8,349 nt of DNA from Alphaproteobacteria bacterium (lineage in GTDB: Bacteria; Pseudomonadota; Alphaproteobacteria; Rickettsiales; VGDC01): NCBI GenBank assembly GCA_016869895.1, contig VGDC01000070.1, positions 1-8,349 on the forward strand. The letters are read 5' to 3'. Below, piece by piece: positions 5,706 to 8,349 of the stretch. Under the pieces are notes generated by a model. That model saw nothing but the letters and a program-made list of their open reading frames with translations. It searched no databases and was not told the DNA's origin. Positions within the stretch are counted from its first letter, which is position 1. Every line of letters starts with the position of its first letter. The position numbers and the translations under genes were made by a program.

Positions 5706-6740
5706 ATGGCGTTCAAAGTCGCTGTGGTCGGCGCAACGGGTAACGTAGGCCGCGAAATCCTCTCAATCCTTGCTGAGCGCAATTTCCCCGCCAGCGATGT
5801 CGTCGCGCTTGCTTCCAGCAAGTCCATCGGGCGCGAAGTCAGCTTTGGCGACGAGAAGATTCTCAAGGTCAAGTCATTGGATGATTACGATTTCTCTGAT
5901 ACGGACATCGCCCTCTTCTCCCCCGGCGGCGCGGTCTCTAAAGTGCACGCCCCCCGCGCGGCGGCTTCCGGTTGCGTCGTCATCGACAATACCTCCCAGT
6001 TCCGCATGGATGAGCACATCGCCCTTGTCGTGCCGGAAGTGAACTCCGACGCGCTCGCGGATTTCCGCAAGAGCAACATCATCGCGAATCCCAACTGCTC
6101 CACCATCCAGATGGTCGTGGCGTTGAAGCCTTTGCACGACCGCGCGAAGATCAAGCGCGTCGTCGTCTCCACCTATCAGTCCACCTCCGGTGCGGGCAAA
6201 GAAGGTATGGACGAGCTGTATAACCAGACGAAATCCATCTATGTGAACGACGTGAAAGAACCCGTAAAGTTCTCCAAACGCATCGCGTTCAACCTGATTC
6301 CGCAGATTGACGTGGCCATGCCCGACGGCAGCTTCAAGGAAGAATGGAAAATGGTCGTCGAGACCCAGAAGATTCTTGACCCCGCCATCGCCGTTCACGC
6401 CACCTGCGTGCGCGTTCCCGTCTTCGTGGGGCACTCCGAATCCATCAACGTCGAATTCGAGAACCCCATCTCCGTGGAAGAGGCACGGGAACTGCTCGCC
6501 GCCGCGCCGGGCGTCAGCCTCACTCAGGCGAACGATTTCATGACCCCCGCCGACGTCTCCGGTGAAGATGCCGTCTTCGTTTCCCGCTTGCGTAAGGACG
6601 CGACGGTGAAGAACGGTCTCAGCATGTGGGTCGTCGCCGATAACCTCCGCAAAGGCGCTGCGCTCAACGCCGTGCAGATTGCCGAGGAGCTGATTTCGAA
6701 CCACGGCCTCACACCGAAGAAATCCCTCGCAAAGGCCTGA
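5706..6740 (+). CDS. asd: Aspartate-semialdehyde dehydrogenase
   Basis: Asd reduces L-aspartyl-4-phosphate with NADPH to L-aspartate-4-semialdehyde, the branch point to diaminopimelate/lysine, threonine and methionine. The 344-aa length fits the family. Visible are the nucleotide-binding AVVGATGNVGREIL (6-19), SSKSIG (37-42), the phosphate-binding R100 in NTSQFRMD, the catalytic C131 in NPNCST (128-133), Q158 in STYQSTSGAG, the acyl-enzyme region FNLIPQID (195-202), and RVPVFVGHSESINVE with R236 and the catalytic H243. AAAGGAG (5689-5695) precedes the ATG by 10 nt and overlaps the end of the upstream gene. It is the last gene of the unit, followed by a strong terminator. Asd next to leuB is a common alphaproteobacterial arrangement. 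Confidence 0.98.
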   Translation: MAFKVAVVGATGNVGREILSILAERNFPASDVVALASSKSIGREVSFGDEKILKVKSLDDYDFSDTDIALFSPGGAVSKVHAPRAAASGCVVIDNTSQFRMDEHIALVVPEVNSDALADFRKSNIIANPNCSTIQMVVALKPLHDRAKIKRVVVSTYQSTSGAGKEGMDELYNQTKSIYVNDVKEPVKFSKRIAFNLIPQIDVAMPDGSFKEEWKMVVETQKILDPAIAVHATCVRVPVFVGHSESINVEFENPISVEEARELLAAAPGVSLTQANDFMTPADVSGEDAVFVSRLRKDATVKNGLSMWVVADNLRKGAALNAVQIAEELISNHGLTPKKSLAKA

Positions 6741-6759
6741 TTTCATTGCGATTCTGATG

Positions 6760-6792
6760 AAGGCGCGTCGGTTCATTCCGGCGCGCCTTTTT
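6760..6792 (+). terminator. Rho-independent terminator after asd
   Basis: A 12-bp stem, arms 6760-6771 and 6778-6789 (AAGGCGCGTCGG / CCGGCGCGCCTT), with a single T-G wobble and a 6-nt TTCATT loop, followed by a run of five T (6788-6792). It lies 20 nt after the asd stop and closes the leu-asd unit ahead of the sdh operon. Confidence 0.93.
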
Positions 6793-6813
6793 CGTTGCCG
6801 CCACCGCCCGCAT

Positions 6814-6833
6814 GAAAATGATAATTATTCTCA
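6814..6833 (+). promoter_or_regulatory. Fur-type iron box upstream of sdhC
   Basis: GAAAATGATAATTATTCTC (6814-6832) matches the classical 19-bp Fur box GATAATGATAATCATTATC at 16 of 19 positions. The inner 6819-6833, TGATAATTATTCTCA, matches the 7-1-7 form TGATAATnATTATCA at 14 of 15 positions and also has the TGA-N9-TCA form of the alphaproteobacterial iron-Rhodo box. GATAAT at 6820-6825 could itself be a -10 element (a possible -35, TTGCCG at 6795-6800, is 19 bp away), so a bound regulator could block transcription of sdh. Which regulator (Fur, Mur, Irr or RirA type) acts here cannot be told. Confidence 0.55.
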
Positions 6834-6907
6834 TATTTTTCATAAAGCTATGCGGGGATGAATGGGTGAATGTGCGCATTTTTCGCTGTTATTCCGAGCC
6901 GGAAAGG

Positions 6908-6942
6908 GGTATTAATCAGCCCATGATGTATTCATAAATACC
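6908..6942 (+). other. Inverted repeat in the sdhC 5' UTR
   Basis: GGTATT 6908-6913 pairs with AATACC 6937-6942, and ATGA 6923-6926 pairs with TCAT 6932-6935 inside it, leaving an unpaired 9-nt bulge on the 5' side. It ends 3 nt before the sdhC Shine-Dalgarno (AGGTG at 6946-6950). It may be a mRNA-stability or translation element, or chance in an AT-rich stretch. The rest of the 6741-6955 gap holds only the terminator, the iron box and no coding sequence. Confidence 0.35.
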
Positions 6943-6955
6943 TTCAGGTGAATCC

Positions 6956-7378
6956 ATGACCGAAAGCAAATCCTCCGCTGCTCCCCTGCCAGCCAACGTC
7001 TCCCACCCCCGCCCGCTTTCTCCGCATCTTTCCATCTACCGCTGGCACATCACCATGGCCTTGTCCATCTTCCACCGCGCGACCGGCGTGGCGTTGATTG
7101 CTGGCATCGTGTTCTTCGTCGGCTGGATCTGGTCTGTGGCCTATTGCCCCGAAGCGGTCGTGCACTTCCAGGATTTCGGCGCATCGTGGCTCGGCAAGCT
7201 TTTCCTCATCGGCTGGACATTCGCTTTCATGCTGCATTTCATGAACGGCATCCGCCATCTTTTCTGGGATGCGGTGATTGGCCTTGAGGTCGCCCCTGCC
7301 AAACGCTCCGGCCAGATTGTCGCGGGTGGCGCAATCATCCTCACGGCCTTCCTCTGGTATCTCCTGCTGAACAAGTAA
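6956..7378 (+). CDS. sdhC: Succinate dehydrogenase cytochrome b556 subunit
   Basis: The larger membrane anchor of complex II, which carries electrons from succinate oxidation to ubiquinone in the inner membrane. It is 140 aa. The family signature RPLSPHLSIYR (19-29) is followed by SIFHRATGVAL (37-47), where S37 and R41 correspond to the quinone-site S27 and R31 of E. coli SdhC. H94 in FMLHFMNGIRH aligns with the heme b axial ligand H84, and H101 with H91. Three membrane helices are apparent (about 40-62, 80-102, 119-138), and the conserved KRSG stretch precedes the third. An AGGTG lies just upstream of the ATG. First gene of the sdh operon; sdhD starts 13 nt after its stop. Confidence 0.96.
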   Translation: MTESKSSAAPLPANVSHPRPLSPHLSIYRWHITMALSIFHRATGVALIAGIVFFVGWIWSVAYCPEAVVHFQDFGASWLGKLFLIGWTFAFMLHFMNGIRHLFWDAVIGLEVAPAKRSGQIVAGGAIILTAFLWYLLLNK

Positions 7379-7391
7379 TCGGAATTTCCCT

Positions 7392-7784
7392 ATGAGCAGC
7401 AAACATTCCTCACTCCGCGCCCCGCTCGCCAAAGTCCGTGGCCTTGGTTCCGCCAAGAACGGCACGCACCATTGGTGGATGCAGCGTGTCACCGCAGTCG
7501 CCCTCATCCCGTTGACCCTCTGGCTGGTCTATCATGTCATCGCACTCACCTTCGCTTCCGCTGAAGGCGTGCAGGAATGGCTGAAAAGCCCTGCGCAGGC
7601 GATTCTCCTCGCCCTGTTCCTGCTGGTCTCCTGCCATCATGGCAAGCTCGGCCTGCAGGTCATCATCGAGGATTATGTGCACAGCCACGGCCGCAAATAT
7701 CTTGTGCTGCTGGCCAGCAGCTTCGGTTTCGCGGTGCTTTCGGCCATGTCGGTTCTCGCCATCATCAAAATCCACTTCGCCTAA
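7392..7784 (+). CDS. sdhD: Succinate dehydrogenase hydrophobic membrane anchor subunit
   Basis: The second membrane anchor of complex II, 130 aa. The signature GLGSAKNGTHHWWMQRVTAVAL (17-38) is typical of alphaproteobacterial SdhD. In CHHGKLGLQVIIEDYVH, H83 is the probable second heme ligand and D94-Y95 correspond to the quinone-site Asp82-Tyr83 of E. coli; the H to D spacing of 11 residues is the same. Three hydrophobic helices are evident (about 33-54, 67-90, 103-127). GGAA at 7381-7384 lies 7 nt before the ATG. It sits between sdhC and sdhA with short gaps (13 and 21 nt), the standard sdhCDA order. Confidence 0.95.
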   Translation: MSSKHSSLRAPLAKVRGLGSAKNGTHHWWMQRVTAVALIPLTLWLVYHVIALTFASAEGVQEWLKSPAQAILLALFLLVSCHHGKLGLQVIIEDYVHSHGRKYLVLLASSFGFAVLSAMSVLAIIKIHFA

Positions 7785-7805
7785 TTCGCATAAGGATGTC
7801 CTGCC

Positions 7806-8349
7806 ATGTCTGGCACGAATGAAAACTCAGGTAACTACGAAATCGTTGACCACTTCTTTGACGCCGTCGTTGTCGGTGCGGGCGGCGCGGGTCTGCGCGC
7901 CACGCTGGGCATGTCCTCCGTCGGCCTGAAAACGGCTTGCATCACTAAGGTTTTCCCCACCCGCAGCCACACGGTGGCGGCGCAGGGCGGCATCTCCGCC
8001 GCGCTCGGCAACATGGGGGATGACGACTGGCGCTGGCATATGTACGACACGGTCAAAGGCTCCGACTGGCTCGGCGATCAGGACGCCATCGAGTACATGT
8101 GCAAGAACGCCAAGGAAGCCGTGCTTGAGCTGGAGCATTTCGGTGTCCCCTTCTCCCGTACCAAAGAAGGCAAAATCTATCAGCGTCCCTTCGGCGGTAT
8201 GACCACGCAATACGGCACCGGCCCTGCAGCGCAGCGCACCTGCGCCGCCGCCGACCGCACCGGACACGCCATCCTGCACACGCTTTACAGCCAATCCCTG
8301 CGCTATGACGCCCAGTTCTTCATCGAATATTTCGCCCTCGACCTGCTGA
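7806..8349 (+). CDS. sdhA: Succinate dehydrogenase flavoprotein subunit, N-terminal part (3' truncated by the window)
   Basis: The catalytic subunit that oxidises succinate to fumarate with covalently bound FAD, on the cytoplasmic face of complex II. Only the first 181 codons (of roughly 600 in the family) are in the window, and the frame is open to the last base. Translation from the ATG at 7806 gives an FAD dinucleotide-binding motif DAVVVGAGGAGLRATLG (19-35), the flavin-linked histidine H55 in PTRSHTVAAQGGISAALGN (51-69), then DDWRWHMYDTVKGSDWLGDQ and FGGMTTQYG. AAGGA at 7792-7796 stands 9 nt upstream. No frameshift or early stop is seen. sdhB is expected downstream but lies outside the window. 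Confidence 0.97.
   Translation, partial: MSGTNENSGNYEIVDHFFDAVVVGAGGAGLRATLGMSSVGLKTACITKVFPTRSHTVAAQGGISAALGNMGDDDWRWHMYDTVKGSDWLGDQDAIEYMCKNAKEAVLELEHFGVPFSRTKEGKIYQRPFGGMTTQYGTGPAAQRTCAAADRTGHAILHTLYSQSLRYDAQFFIEYFALDLL

Noticed and set aside
5874..6776. Minus-strand open frame (300 codons) opposite asd
   Set aside because: Antisense shadow that also covers half of the asd terminator; no motif or ribosome-binding site.
1..8349. Mobile elements, CRISPR arrays, tRNA or rRNA genes, phage or defence genes
   Set aside because: Nothing on either strand suggested terminal inverted repeats, transposase motifs, spaced direct repeats or structured RNA genes; the region is a conserved housekeeping neighbourhood.

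Overview
The window reads as a chromosomal housekeeping region of an alphaproteobacterium. The evidence is the gene order rimM-trmD-rplS followed by leuC-leuD-leuB-asd, the alphaproteobacterial look of the proteins (SdhC with RPLSPHLSIYR, SdhD with LGLQVIIEDYVH), and a fairly high GC content (about 65-68% in two 60-base lines counted by hand). I cannot assign a genus. All genes are on the + strand and there is no sign of mobile elements, CRISPR arrays, tRNA or rRNA.

Layout: (1) 2-1353 is the translation block: the 3' end of rimM, trmD (tRNA m1G37 methyltransferase) overlapping it, and rplS (ribosomal protein L19). The roughly 115-nt trmD-rplS gap is rich in nested and mutually exclusive pairings and may be a cis-acting leader controlling L19. 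(2) A hairpin after rplS and an extended -10 promoter (TGTTATAAT) open a second unit at 1453: leuC, a small lipoprotein gene, leuD, leuB, a small secreted four-cysteine protein, and asd. LeuCD isomerise 2-isopropylmalate to 3-isopropylmalate and LeuB oxidises it, giving the last committed steps of the leucine chain. Asd makes aspartate semialdehyde for lysine/DAP, threonine and methionine. Tight spacing (4-bp overlap, gaps of 5-36 nt) suggests one operon, closed by a strong intrinsic terminator at 6760-6792. (3) After a 215-nt gap holding that terminator, a near-consensus Fur-type iron box and a small hairpin, the succinate dehydrogenase operon begins: sdhC, sdhD and the first 181 codons of sdhA, which runs off the window.

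Most genes are routine. The points worth a second look are the rplS leader, the AT-richer lipoprotein gene wedged between the two subunits of isopropylmalate isomerase together with a 7-bp tandem duplication in the leuD ribosome-binding region, the uncharacterised cysteine-bearing exported protein, and the iron box upstream of sdhC. I saw no clearly new multi-gene system.
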